Positions 1-7,614 of a stretch of DNA of 64,000 bases are shown here, in pieces. Location of the stretch: NCBI RefSeq assembly GCF_009674605.1, contig NZ_WKJO01000001.1:2914001-2978000 (forward strand). Direction: 5' to 3'. The first letter of the stretch is position 1, and each line of letters starts with the position of its first letter. The notes under the pieces were generated by a model. That model was given only the letters and a program-made list of their open reading frames with translations, searched no databases and was not told the DNA's origin. Both the position numbers and the translations under genes were made by a program. The DNA comes from Haloferax litoreum. Its GTDB lineage: Archaea; Halobacteriota; Halobacteria; Halobacteriales; Haloferacaceae.

Positions 1-1
1 C

Positions 2-328
2 CGAGCAGGTGCGCCGAGTTGGGGACAAGAAGAAGAAGAGGAGATTCCCTCGGAACTCGTCGAGTTCGCCTGCTTCAAAGGTGACCTCGAGACCGTACTC
101 CAGAACACGGCGCTTCAGTACCCGATGTTCCTCGTCCTCCGAGAGATTGCGATGCTCTCAGAGAAGGGGACGCTGACCGCCATCACCGAAGAGAGCGACG
201 AACTTCAGGCGACGCGCATCGTCGAAGGCGAAGTGCGCGCTGCGTCCGTCGAAGTCGTCGAGAACCCACAGCAGAACAGTTCGGCTGACAGCGGTGTCAA
301 CTGGCGCGACAACAAGTTCATCTCCTGA
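2..328 (+). CDS. C-terminal part of an unrecognised protein (5' end outside window)
   Basis: An open frame enters from the left edge and ends at a TGA, giving about 108 visible residues. The visible part begins with an acidic run of Glu residues, has a mixed middle (LVEFACFKGDLETVL, then LQYPMFLVLREIAML) and ends in a hydrophilic tail (SGVNWRDNKFIS). An in-frame ATG at 125 exists, but coding character continues upstream to the edge, so it is probably not the true start. I do not recognise the family. Helical segments without an obvious membrane span suggest a soluble cytoplasmic protein. Codon use (C/G third positions) fits the neighbours. Confidence 0.6.
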   Translation, partial: RAGAPSWGQEEEEEIPSELVEFACFKGDLETVLQNTALQYPMFLVLREIAMLSEKGTLTAITEESDELQATRIVEGEVRAASVEVVENPQQNSSADSGVNWRDNKFIS

Positions 329-428
329 ACTCGCCGTATCCTCTATCCCAGTCCGTCGCACCACGATAGCCTGCGGCCCTACTCGTGTGCGACGGTACCA
401 CGGGCCACACAATTCCTCGGTCAAAAAG

Positions 429-438
429 CATTTACACG
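429..438 (+). promoter_or_regulatory. TATA-like box ahead of the first CysD-like gene
   Basis: The AT-rich element TTTACA lies about 30 bases before the ATG at 464, in a short AT-rich stretch that contrasts with the GC-rich surroundings. This spacing is what haloarchaeal leaderless genes show. Inferred by inspection only. Confidence 0.4.
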
Positions 439-463
439 ACCTAATTAGATGTAATTACGTACC

Positions 464-1435
464 ATGTCGGAAGCCTTCCCAGACTACCTCGACGTCGACT
501 ACACCGACGGCGAGGGAGAGACGCCGGAAGATTACCCGAGCATCGAGGAGAAAATCGAGAAGGCCATCGAAGTCACGAAGGTCGGTCTCGAGCAATACGA
601 GAACCCTGCCGTCATGTGGACTGGCGGGAAGGATTCGACGCTCACGCTCTACTTCATCAAGGAAGTCGCCGAGCGCTACGACCTCGAAGTTCCCCCGGCG
701 GTCTTCATCGACCACTACCAGCACTTCGACGAAATCATGGACTTCGTCGAGCACTGGGCCGACGAGTGGGACCTCGACGTCATCTGGGCGCGCAACGAGG
801 ACATCGGCAACTACGTCGACGAACACGGCCTCGAACCCGGTGACGACATCGACGTCTCGGAACTCTCCGAGCACAACCGACACCACATCCGCAACATCCT
901 CGAGTACGAAGAGGACACCTTCCCCTTCCTCCTCGACACCTACGTCGGTAACCACCTGCTGAAGACCGTCGCACTCAACGACACCCTCGAAGAGTACGAC
1001 ATCGACGGCGTCATCTCGGGCGTCCGCTGGGACGAACAGGAAGCCCGTGCCGACGAGACGTTCTTCAGCCCGCGTCACGACCCCGACATCTACCCGCCGC
1101 ACGACCGCATCCAACCCATCCTCCAGTTCGAAGAGAGCGCCGTCTGGGACGCCTTCTGGTACTTCGCCGTCCCCGACACGGTCGAGAACTACCCCGAAGA
1201 CGGCTACGTCCCGGAGAGCGACGAGGACCTCCCCGAGGGCGTTTCGCAGGAAGACGTGCCCGTCTCGCCGAAGTACTTCGCCGGGTTCCGCAGTCTCGGC
1301 AGCGAAGTCTCGACGGACAAGTCCGCCGAAGAACCGGCGTGGCTGCAGGACATGGCGAACACGACCGAGCGCGCAGGCCGCGCCCAGGACAAAGAGGACC
1401 TGATGGAGCGCCTGCGTGACCTCGGCTACATGTAA
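464..1435 (+). CDS. CysD/PAPS-reductase-family PP-loop protein, copy 1
   Basis: This 323-residue protein belongs to the adenine nucleotide alpha-hydrolase superfamily. The PP-loop is visible near residue 50 (WTGGKDSTLTLYF). A second block near residue 190 (SGVRWDEQEARADETFFSPR) and the C-terminal block (TTERAGRAQDKEDLMERL, ending LGYM) resemble the GARRDEE and SERQGR...GYF blocks of sulfate adenylyltransferase small subunit CysD more than a typical PAPS reductase, whose catalytic C-terminal Cys I do not see. Likely activity is ATP pyrophosphate cleavage in sulfur activation. The start is the ATG 30 bases after a TATA-like box. A paralogue follows at 1556. No CysN-like GTPase is nearby, so the exact reaction is uncertain. 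Confidence 0.8.
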   Translation: MSEAFPDYLDVDYTDGEGETPEDYPSIEEKIEKAIEVTKVGLEQYENPAVMWTGGKDSTLTLYFIKEVAERYDLEVPPAVFIDHYQHFDEIMDFVEHWADEWDLDVIWARNEDIGNYVDEHGLEPGDDIDVSELSEHNRHHIRNILEYEEDTFPFLLDTYVGNHLLKTVALNDTLEEYDIDGVISGVRWDEQEARADETFFSPRHDPDIYPPHDRIQPILQFEESAVWDAFWYFAVPDTVENYPEDGYVPESDEDLPEGVSQEDVPVSPKYFAGFRSLGSEVSTDKSAEEPAWLQDMANTTERAGRAQDKEDLMERLRDLGYM

Positions 1436-1468
1436 CGTTCGGGTCTGAAGGCTCGATTCGACAACTCG

Positions 1469-1473
1469 TTTTT
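1469..1473 (+). terminator. Oligo-T tract after copy 1
   Basis: A run of five T in otherwise GC-rich DNA lies about 35 bases past the stop codon, before the separate TATA-like box of the next gene. Oligo-T tracts serve as intrinsic terminators in archaea; this one is short and unproven. Confidence 0.3.
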
Positions 1474-1522
1474 GCGGTCCTAACGGTCGATAAGCGCCGC
1501 CTACCGTCTCGTTAGTCCGAAA

Positions 1523-1531
1523 ACATAGATA
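1523..1531 (+). promoter_or_regulatory. TATA-like box ahead of the second CysD-like gene
   Basis: The AT-rich element ACATAGATA is centred about 28 bases before the ATG at 1556, suggesting a separate leaderless transcript rather than read-through from copy 1. Confidence 0.4.
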
Positions 1532-1555
1532 ACGCCTGCCGTCGATGCATCCACC

Positions 1556-2509
1556 ATGGTTCTTCGGTTTCCCGACTATCTCAGCCTCGATTACAGCGAG
1601 GGTCGTGACGAGACTGCCGCAGCGTACCCCACACTCGAAGACAAACTCGAAAAGGCGGCGTCTATCACCCGCACCGCACTCGAACAGTACGAGCGACCCG
1701 CAATCATGTGGACCGGTGGGAAAGACTCGACTGTCGTCCTCTACGTCGTCCGCGAAGTCGCCGCCGACCTCGGCGTGGCGGTTCCGCCGGTCGTCTTCAT
1801 CGACCACTTCGAACACTTCGACGAGACCGAACAGTTCGTCTACGACTGGGCCGACCGCTGGGACCTCGACCTCATCGTCGCCCGCAACGAGGACTTCGCA
1901 GGCCGTGGCATGGCCCCCGGCGACGAAATCGCCGTCTCCGACCTGCGCGACGAGACCCAACGCGAACTCGCCCGTCTCGGTTACGACGACGACACCATCG
2001 TCCTCGACGCCGATACCTTCGAGGGCAACCACCTGCTGAAGACCGTCGCGCTCAACGACGTCATCACCGAACACGGCTTCGACGGCATCTTCTCCGGCGT
2101 CCGCTGGGACGAACAGGAAGCCCGCGCCGACGAGACGTTCTTCAGTCCGCGCCACGAGTCCGACAAGTACCCGCCGCACGACCGGGTCCACACCATCCTC
2201 CAGTTCACCGAGGCGGACATCTGGGGTGCCTTCTGGAACTACGTCGTCCCCGACGCCGTCGACGGGTACCCCGTTGGCCACGTCCCCCAATCGTACGATG
2301 ACCTCCCCGAAGGAGTCGAACCCACCGACCTCCCCGTCTCGCCGAAGTACTTCGAAGGCTACCGCTCGCTCGGCACCGAATCCGGGTCGACGAAGGCCGA
2401 CGACCGCCCCGCGTGGGTGCAGGACCTCGCCGCGAGCAAGGAACGAGAAGGTCGCGCACAGGACAAAGAGAACCTGATGGCGCGCCTCCGCGACCTCGGC
2501 TACATGTAA
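1556..2509 (+). CDS. CysD/PAPS-reductase-family PP-loop protein, copy 2
   Basis: This 317-residue paralogue is colinear with the gene at 464. It has the PP-loop (WTGGKDSTVVLYV), the block SGVRWDEQEARADETFFSPR, and a C-terminus with EREGRAQDKENLMARL and the same LGYM ending. The two differ mostly between about residues 110 and 150, after the shared VARNED/WARNED segment, where copy 1 has a longer insert (NIGNYVDEHGLEPGDD region). This looks like an old tandem duplication with divergence of a specificity region. Role is inferred as sulfur or nucleotide activation with ATP. No partner GTPase or sulfite reductase gene is adjacent. Confidence 0.8.
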   Translation: MVLRFPDYLSLDYSEGRDETAAAYPTLEDKLEKAASITRTALEQYERPAIMWTGGKDSTVVLYVVREVAADLGVAVPPVVFIDHFEHFDETEQFVYDWADRWDLDLIVARNEDFAGRGMAPGDEIAVSDLRDETQRELARLGYDDDTIVLDADTFEGNHLLKTVALNDVITEHGFDGIFSGVRWDEQEARADETFFSPRHESDKYPPHDRVHTILQFTEADIWGAFWNYVVPDAVDGYPVGHVPQSYDDLPEGVEPTDLPVSPKYFEGYRSLGTESGSTKADDRPAWVQDLAASKEREGRAQDKENLMARLRDLGYM

Positions 2510-2759
2510 GACGACTTCGTACTCGTCGGGTCGCACTCCGTTCGACCGTTCACGGTGAGACTATCGTTCGAAACTCTCTGAGTGCGAGCGAAGCGAGTCG
2601 CCCATCGCAGGGGTAAAAAGGGAGATTCTGCGGGTGTACTGACCCAGAGCACGTATCAGTCAAAAATTCGTTCCGTCTGCTTCAGGAGGGAACACCCTCT
2701 TCACGGCAGTCTCCGCCGGAGAGGGCGTTGCCGGAGAACCCCAGCACGGAACTCGTTCG
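2510..2759. other. Gene-free stretch between convergent genes
   Basis: About 250 bases separate the second CysD-like gene from the end of the minus-strand permease gene. It holds short self-complementary segments (CTCCGCCGGAG near 2710) and the motif GCGAGCGAAGCGAG near 2583, but no open frame with haloarchaeal codon bias. Convergent ends here suggest terminators. Confidence 0.4.
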
Positions 2760-3599
2760 CTACTGGATGTCAGCGGTCGTAAAGCGCAGATATCCCAATA
2801 CGAGCGGAAGTGCACACCATAGTCCGAGAATCAGGAATCCGACCCAGTCGTCGAGGTACACTGCGCTTCCTTCCGGATAGGACGTAATCTCACCGTACTG
2901 TGGAATGACCGCCTTCGTTGCTTTCATGAAGGCAGTCGAAGGGTTGAGCGTCCCGACGAATTTGAACCAGTCGGGTAACCCCGCCTCCGGGATATCGTTC
3001 CCGTAAATCGCCAATTGGAGGAGGAGAAGCAGAACGTCCCATCCCAGCAGAAAAAGTGAGTACAGTGCTCCTGCACCGACGAATGCCCGCGTTCTCGACT
3101 TCATCCCCGCCGAGAAGCCCGTAGCGAGGCCGATGTAGACAGTCCCGTAAAGTATCGTCAGGAGCGTGTATTGACCGAAGACGACGGCGTCGAACGACTC
3201 GTAGGTCGCCAGAGCGATTGCCCCTGCGACGGTATAGCCGACGAGTATCGACACACCGATGACGGCAGTTCGCCCGACAAACTTCCCGAAGACGACTTCT
3301 GCTCGCGAATTTGGTAGGCTCAAGAGGAATCGGATTGTCCCGCTCTCCAGTTCACCCGCAACAGTGTCGTACGCGAGACTCAGACCGATTAAAGGGACCA
3401 TGAACACTGTGGGCTGTCTCATACTGTTCAAGAGTGCCAGCGTGCTTCTGTTCGCAGTGCTGTCTTGATACATGAGGGGAATCCACTGTATCGTGGCGAG
3501 CCACGTGGCGAACGCGACGAACAGCAACGTCGTAGTGAGGAGGGAAAGCGACCGTATCGAGTCCCGGAAATCTTTCTTTATCACTGCGGGGAGGGCCAT
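2760..3599 (-). CDS. ABC-2 family transporter permease
   Basis: A 279-residue protein that begins MALPAVIKKDFRDSIRS, the typical cytoplasmic start of ABC-2 permeases, followed by about six hydrophobic spans: one near residues 18-40, one after the amphipathic block AYDTVAGELESGTIRFLLSLP (a hallmark of the family), then four more to the end. It should form the membrane part of an exporter. I chose the ATG at 3599 because an AT-rich box lies about 28-30 bases upstream; a GTG at 3620 would add seven residues. No ATP-binding subunit lies beside it, so the partner must be encoded elsewhere. Codon choice is less GC-rich than in its neighbours. Confidence 0.8.
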   Translation of the reverse strand: MALPAVIKKDFRDSIRSLSLLTTTLLFVAFATWLATIQWIPLMYQDSTANRSTLALLNSMRQPTVFMVPLIGLSLAYDTVAGELESGTIRFLLSLPNSRAEVVFGKFVGRTAVIGVSILVGYTVAGAIALATYESFDAVVFGQYTLLTILYGTVYIGLATGFSAGMKSRTRAFVGAGALYSLFLLGWDVLLLLLQLAIYGNDIPEAGLPDWFKFVGTLNPSTAFMKATKAVIPQYGEITSYPEGSAVYLDDWVGFLILGLWCALPLVLGYLRFTTADIQ

Positions 3600-3742
3600 G
3601 AGTATCACCACACCTGTCAATCAAATGTATTTTTCGCACGTCGTCATCTCGGTACTCGTGGCTGTGCAGTCGTATCGTCGTCCTGCTGGCAGCACAGCAT
3701 CCACACCGTAGCGCCTATCTCTCTCAACACGGTATCGCACCC

Positions 3743-4453
3743 ATGGCATCCGAGTGGGTCAGTCTCTTCTCGGGCGGCAAGGACTCCTCGTGGGCGCTCT
3801 ACCGGGCGCTCGAAGAGGGATTGAACGTCACCCGCCTCCTGACCGTCCACCCGAGCGACGACTCGTACATGTACCACGTGCCGGCGACCGACCTCACCGC
3901 ACTCGCGGCGGAGAGCATCGGCATCGAACACGTAAACGTCCATCCCGGCGATTTGGAAGCGACCGACGCCACCGACTCCGGCGAACAGGGCGACGCCGAA
4001 CTCGAACCGCTCGAAGCGGCCATCGAAGAACTTCAATCCGAAATCGACCTCGCAGGCGTCACTGCGGGCGCCATCGAGAGCGAGTTCCAGACGAACCGGA
4101 TTCAGGGGATGTGCGACCGCCTCGGTATCGACCTCTTCGCACCTCTCTGGCAGGAGGACCCGCGCGAACTCGGCGAGGCGATGCTCGACGCCGGGTTCGA
4201 AATCACGCTGATTCAGGTCGCCGCGCACGGCCTCGACGAATCGTGGCTCGGCCGAACACTCGACGAAGAGGCACTCGACGAACTCGCAGAACTCAACGAG
4301 CAGTACGGCGTCCACGTCCTCGGCGAGGGGGGCGAGTTCGAGACGTTCGTCACCGACGGGCCCCACATGGACCGCCCGATTGAACTCGAATACGAGACCG
4401 AGTGGGAAGGGACACACGGGCGACTCCGCATCACCGACGCGTATCTGGACTGA
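3743..4453 (+). CDS. dph6: Diphthine-ammonia ligase (Dph6-type ATP-pyrophosphatase)
   Basis: A 236-residue protein with an N-terminal PP-loop (SLFSGGKDSSWALYRAL, residues 7-23) and the motif AGVTAGAIESEFQ near residue 110, both typical of the diphthine-ammonia ligase family. The block CDRLGIDLFAPLWQEDP is also diagnostic. It would catalyse the last, ATP-dependent amidation step of diphthamide synthesis on the histidine of elongation factor 2. It is a cytoplasmic enzyme, standing alone between a permease gene and a nucleotidyltransferase gene on the opposite strand. The length is usual for archaeal members. The C-terminal TDGPHMDRPIELEYETEWEG segment also fits. Confidence 0.88.
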   Translation: MASEWVSLFSGGKDSSWALYRALEEGLNVTRLLTVHPSDDSYMYHVPATDLTALAAESIGIEHVNVHPGDLEATDATDSGEQGDAELEPLEAAIEELQSEIDLAGVTAGAIESEFQTNRIQGMCDRLGIDLFAPLWQEDPRELGEAMLDAGFEITLIQVAAHGLDESWLGRTLDEEALDELAELNEQYGVHVLGEGGEFETFVTDGPHMDRPIELEYETEWEGTHGRLRITDAYLD

Positions 4454-4523
4454 GGTGACTATCCGGGATTCGTCTCGAACACGTACAAAATAGAACGCTG
4501 TTCTGCGAGTGCGGCAGTCGTTT

Positions 4524-5492
4524 CTACTGCCCGTTCGTCAACCGTGAGTGTGCGCCGATGAGCGCGTTCGAGAGGTCGAGGTTCTCGATGTGCGTCTCCT
4601 CGTCGACGATGGAGTTCTTCAGGTCGGCGTTGCGGATGATTGCACCGGGGAAGACGACCGACTCTTCGAGACTGGAGTTCTCGACTGTCGCGTTGGCCAT
4701 GATATGGACGTTCTGTCCGAGTTCGGTGTTCGTCACCGTCGCCGTGTCGTGGATGAAGTTCTCGCCTTCGAGGTACCACGCCACTGCGTCGAGGTAGCTC
4801 TGCGGCGTGCCGATGTCGAACCACGCGCCGTCGAAGGTGTACGCGAACACGTCGCCGTTCTGTTGCAGCCACTGCATGAACCAGCCCGGTTCGTCGGGGT
4901 TGTTGTCGCCGGAGAGGTACTCGTCGAACTTCGGCAGGTCGCCGGCAGGAATCGCGTAGCACGCGATGGAGACGAGCGTGCTCTTCGGGTTCTCGGGCTT
5001 CTCTTGGAAGCTGACGACGCGGTCACCGTCGAGTTCGACGAGACCGTACGATTTCGCGCGTTCGAGGTCCTTCACGTCGTAGGCGGCCAGAGTCGGTGCT
5101 TCCTTCTCGTAGAAGAAGTCCACGAAGTCGGCGACGTCGAAGCTGATGAGGTTGTCGCCGGCGATGACGACGAGGTCCTCGTCGACTTCCTCGCGGTCGA
5201 TGAGTTGGGCGAGTGCACCGACGACGCCGAACTTCTCGTCCTCGGCGCTGGTGTCTTCGACAGATAGCGTGGGCTTCTCGTACGGTGACTCGTCGATGTA
5301 CGTCTCGAACGACTCTGCGAACCGCTCGTTCGTGCTCACGAACACCTCGGAGACTCGGTCGTCGGCTTCGAGGTCTTCGAAAATGGTGTCGATAACCGTC
5401 TGGTCACCGACCGGGAGGAACATCTTCGGTCGGTGTTTGGTAATCGGCCACAGACGCGTTGCGTACCCACCGGCAAGGACGACTGCCTTCAT
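4524..5492 (-). CDS. Sugar-1-phosphate nucleotidyltransferase with left-handed beta-helix tail
   Basis: A 322-residue protein. The N-terminus MKAVVLAGGYATRLWPITKHRPKMF is the classical nucleotide-binding signature of NDP-sugar pyrophosphorylases. Metal/substrate motifs (IAGDNLISFD near residue 105, EKPENPKS near 160, FDIGTPQSYL near 222) are present. From about residue 245 a hexapeptide-repeat tail follows (ATVTNTELGQNVHIMANATV). It likely makes UDP- or dTDP-activated sugar from a sugar-1-phosphate for surface glycans or N-glycosylation. The substrate cannot be read from sequence. The ATG at 5492 starts the conserved motif directly; an upstream in-frame start would add nine unconserved residues. 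No glycosyltransferase gene is near. Confidence 0.85.
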   Translation of the reverse strand: MKAVVLAGGYATRLWPITKHRPKMFLPVGDQTVIDTIFEDLEADDRVSEVFVSTNERFAESFETYIDESPYEKPTLSVEDTSAEDEKFGVVGALAQLIDREEVDEDLVVIAGDNLISFDVADFVDFFYEKEAPTLAAYDVKDLERAKSYGLVELDGDRVVSFQEKPENPKSTLVSIACYAIPAGDLPKFDEYLSGDNNPDEPGWFMQWLQQNGDVFAYTFDGAWFDIGTPQSYLDAVAWYLEGENFIHDTATVTNTELGQNVHIMANATVENSSLEESVVFPGAIIRNADLKNSIVDEETHIENLDLSNALIGAHSRLTNGQ

Positions 5493-5607
5493 GTCCCTCA
5501 AATCCCACCACGTGGTCAAGGTCTTTTTGCATCCTCTCTATTTTGCTGACAGTTCGACGTGGTCGCACGGCGGAAGGAACTTTCCCCTCGGATACTAACC
5601 TCGTCCC

Positions 5608-5907
5608 ATGTCAGACCGGGAGTCTACCGCGACGACCCGCCAGCGTATCGCCGACGCCCTCCGCGCCGACCCGGCAACCGCCTCCGAACTCTCGACGAGT
5701 CTCGGTGTCCCTGCGTCGTCGGTCTACGGCCATCTCCAGCACGTCGCTCGCACCATCCAGAGTGAAGGCGACGAACAATTTCTCGTCGCCCCACCCGAGT
5801 GCCGAAACTGCGGATTCAGTGCCTTCGACGACCCGGTGAACTACCCCTCGCGGTGTCCCGAGTGTCGGAGTGAAGGTATCGAAGAAGCAGTCTTCAAAAT
5901 CGGGTAG
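5608..5907 (+). CDS. Small transcriptional regulator: winged helix plus zinc ribbon
   Basis: A 99-residue protein. Residues 8-55 form an HTH (TRQRIADALRADPATASEL, recognition part VPASSVYGHLQHVART). Residues 66-90 have two CxxC pairs (CRNCGF and CPECRSEG) that should bind one zinc. This architecture matches predicted archaeal regulators of the COG3357 type. It is likely a DNA-binding protein of unknown targets. It is divergent from the nucleotidyltransferase gene, with a 115-base shared upstream region, so either could be a target. Confidence 0.8.
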   Translation: MSDRESTATTRQRIADALRADPATASELSTSLGVPASSVYGHLQHVARTIQSEGDEQFLVAPPECRNCGFSAFDDPVNYPSRCPECRSEGIEEAVFKIG

Positions 5908-5931
5908 CGAAGTCAGCATCGACGACGCCAC

Positions 5932-6777
5932 TCAGAACGTGGCAATTTCTCTGTTGTGGTATTCGAGATACTGCTCGTCAACCTCGTGGTCATCGCGAAC
6001 GTACAGTGACGCACCGTCGATGTCTCGGTCGTATGCGTGTGCGATGGTCTTCGAATCGGGGTCGATTGCGAGCATCCCGTAGTCGAAATCTGCGTGATGG
6101 TCAGGGCAGAGAACGAGAACGTTCGCTTCGACGTCAGGTCCGCCATGAGGTCGGCCGAGTGGTTTGAGATGGTGGGCTTCCGCGTAGCCATCGTCCACAT
6201 TCCGTCGCCGCCGGTCTCCACAGACCTGACACGTGTGCGAGTATCGTTCTTTGAGTGCGGACGTGAGTTTCGTGTTTCTGATGATTCGACTTCGTGTCGT
6301 TTGGATTCTCTCAGGAGGCGAGAGGTCCGGTGTCGACTCGGCAGCATCCACCCGTTCTTCGTGTTCGGCCCGACGCCTGAGGACGAACTGGAATACCTCT
6401 CTGTCATCCGTATCGAACGGGCCGCACTCGTGGGAAACGACTTCGACTTGGCCTTGGTATTCCCAGTCAGCGTTGTTGTCTGGCCTGTGGAAAAAGAAGA
6501 TAGGAAGCGGGTTATCCTCGGCTTGCGCGAGAAACTTATTTCCACCCGTGAGCGTCTGGTCACCCGTCCGACCTTCGCCGATGTACGTGAATTGACCACC
6601 GGTTACATCATCCGCATACGGTCCTGTGTCACTCGAAAAGAGTCGAAGGTAGCGTTGCTCGTCGTCGTCGTAACAGATTTCGATGCCGCGTCCGGTCATC
6701 CCTCGGTCGAACCGGGCCTCCAGTTCTGAACCACTGAGACGTTCTCCGGGGGTGAGCGAAAGGTCTGCTAACTTCAC
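5932..6777 (-). CDS. SRA-like plus HNH endonuclease, probable modification-dependent (Type IV) restriction enzyme
   Basis: A 281-residue two-domain protein. Residues about 10-135 contain the block GGQFTYIGEGRTGDQTLTGG followed by NKFLAQ and IFFFHRP, resembling the SRA-type modified-base readers fused to HNH nucleases in ScoMcrA/TagI-type enzymes. Residues about 165-235 form an HNH/McrA nuclease: CQVC zinc pair, EAHHLKPLGRPHGG, then NVLVLCPDHHADFD with the catalytic Asn and His. This predicts cleavage of DNA carrying modified bases. The start is a GTG at 6777. The gene stands alone, with no methylase, and is visibly less GC-rich than its neighbours, suggesting acquisition. The nuclease call is firm; the SRA-like reader is moderate. 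Confidence 0.75.
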   Translation of the reverse strand: MKLADLSLTPGERLSGSELEARFDRGMTGRGIEICYDDDEQRYLRLFSSDTGPYADDVTGGQFTYIGEGRTGDQTLTGGNKFLAQAEDNPLPIFFFHRPDNNADWEYQGQVEVVSHECGPFDTDDREVFQFVLRRRAEHEERVDAAESTPDLSPPERIQTTRSRIIRNTKLTSALKERYSHTCQVCGDRRRRNVDDGYAEAHHLKPLGRPHGGPDVEANVLVLCPDHHADFDYGMLAIDPDSKTIAHAYDRDIDGASLYVRDDHEVDEQYLEYHNREIATF

Positions 6778-6840
6778 GACGGCACCGATGTAACCCCACC
6801 GAAAAAGTGTTACCTCACTGCCTGTAGTTGTCGATCCGAC

Positions 6841-7524
6841 TTACAGTTCGTCCAGTTCGTCGAGGAGCGTCTGCGCCCCTGCTGCCGACGACCCCGGACC
6901 GCGCGCCGTGATGAGGTCACCATCGACAGTCACACTTGTGTCGGCGTCGAGTTCGGCGTCCCAGACGCCACCGGCGGCCTTCACTTCGTCTTCGACCCAG
7001 TAGGGCAACTTCCGGCCGTCGGGCATCAGGTCGTCGTCGTCGACGATTCCTTCTTCCCACTCGTTCGGGAACCCGGTGACGTTGCGCCCGTCGACGAGGA
7101 ACGACCCGTCCGCCTCGCGGGTGAACGCGAGGATGCCGACGGCGTGGCAGACGACGAGGGCCTTGCTCTCGCCACCGGCGACGGCCTGCAAGAGTGCCTG
7201 TCGGGCGTGGCGGTCCTGATTGACGTCCCACTCGGTCCCGTGCCCGCCGGGGAAGACGACGGCGTCGTATTCGCGGGCGTCGACCTGTGCGAGTTTCTCG
7301 GGGTTCTGGAGACGTTCGTCGTTCTCGTGAACCTCCATCACGTGTTCGGCGAGTTCTTCGCCGACGTTCTCTGGGTCGACGGAGCGTTCGTCGACGACGG
7401 GGACGCCGCCAGTCGGTGTGGCGACGGTGATATCGACACCAGCGTCGCTCAGCGTGGTCAGTGGTTCGATACACTCCTCGCCCCAGTAGCCATGCTCGCT
7501 TACGATAAAGAGTGCTGACGTCAT
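6841..7524 (-). CDS. DJ-1/PfpI family (class I glutamine amidotransferase-like) protein
   Basis: A 227-residue protein starting MTSALFIVSEHGYWGEECIEPL. The flavodoxin-like fold carries the nucleophile elbow ALVVCHAVG with the catalytic Cys near residue 128, preceded by VVFPGGHGTEWD. Members act as glyoxalases, deglycases or chaperone-like proteins in stress defence; which applies here is not evident. I chose the ATG at 7524 because homology begins there; an upstream in-frame start adds 30 basic residues that read like noncoding sequence. It lies 90 bases after the end of the peptide transporter operon on the same strand and might be transcribed with it. Confidence 0.83.
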   Translation of the reverse strand: MTSALFIVSEHGYWGEECIEPLTTLSDAGVDITVATPTGGVPVVDERSVDPENVGEELAEHVMEVHENDERLQNPEKLAQVDAREYDAVVFPGGHGTEWDVNQDRHARQALLQAVAGGESKALVVCHAVGILAFTREADGSFLVDGRNVTGFPNEWEEGIVDDDDLMPDGRKLPYWVEDEVKAAGGVWDAELDADTSVTVDGDLITARGPGSSAAGAQTLLDELDEL

Positions 7525-7614
7525 CGACCTGTTGTACGACCTGCTGATAAATAGGCACCGGGGAGGCGGAAACCTCGTGTGGGTTCTGCGTACCGAGACC
7601 GGTGTCGTCCCCAC

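Noticed and set aside
455-2536. A 693-codon open frame on the minus strand across both CysD-like genes
   Set aside because: It is the complement of two clearly conserved plus-strand proteins. Long antisense frames are common in GC-rich haloarchaeal DNA because stop codons are rare.
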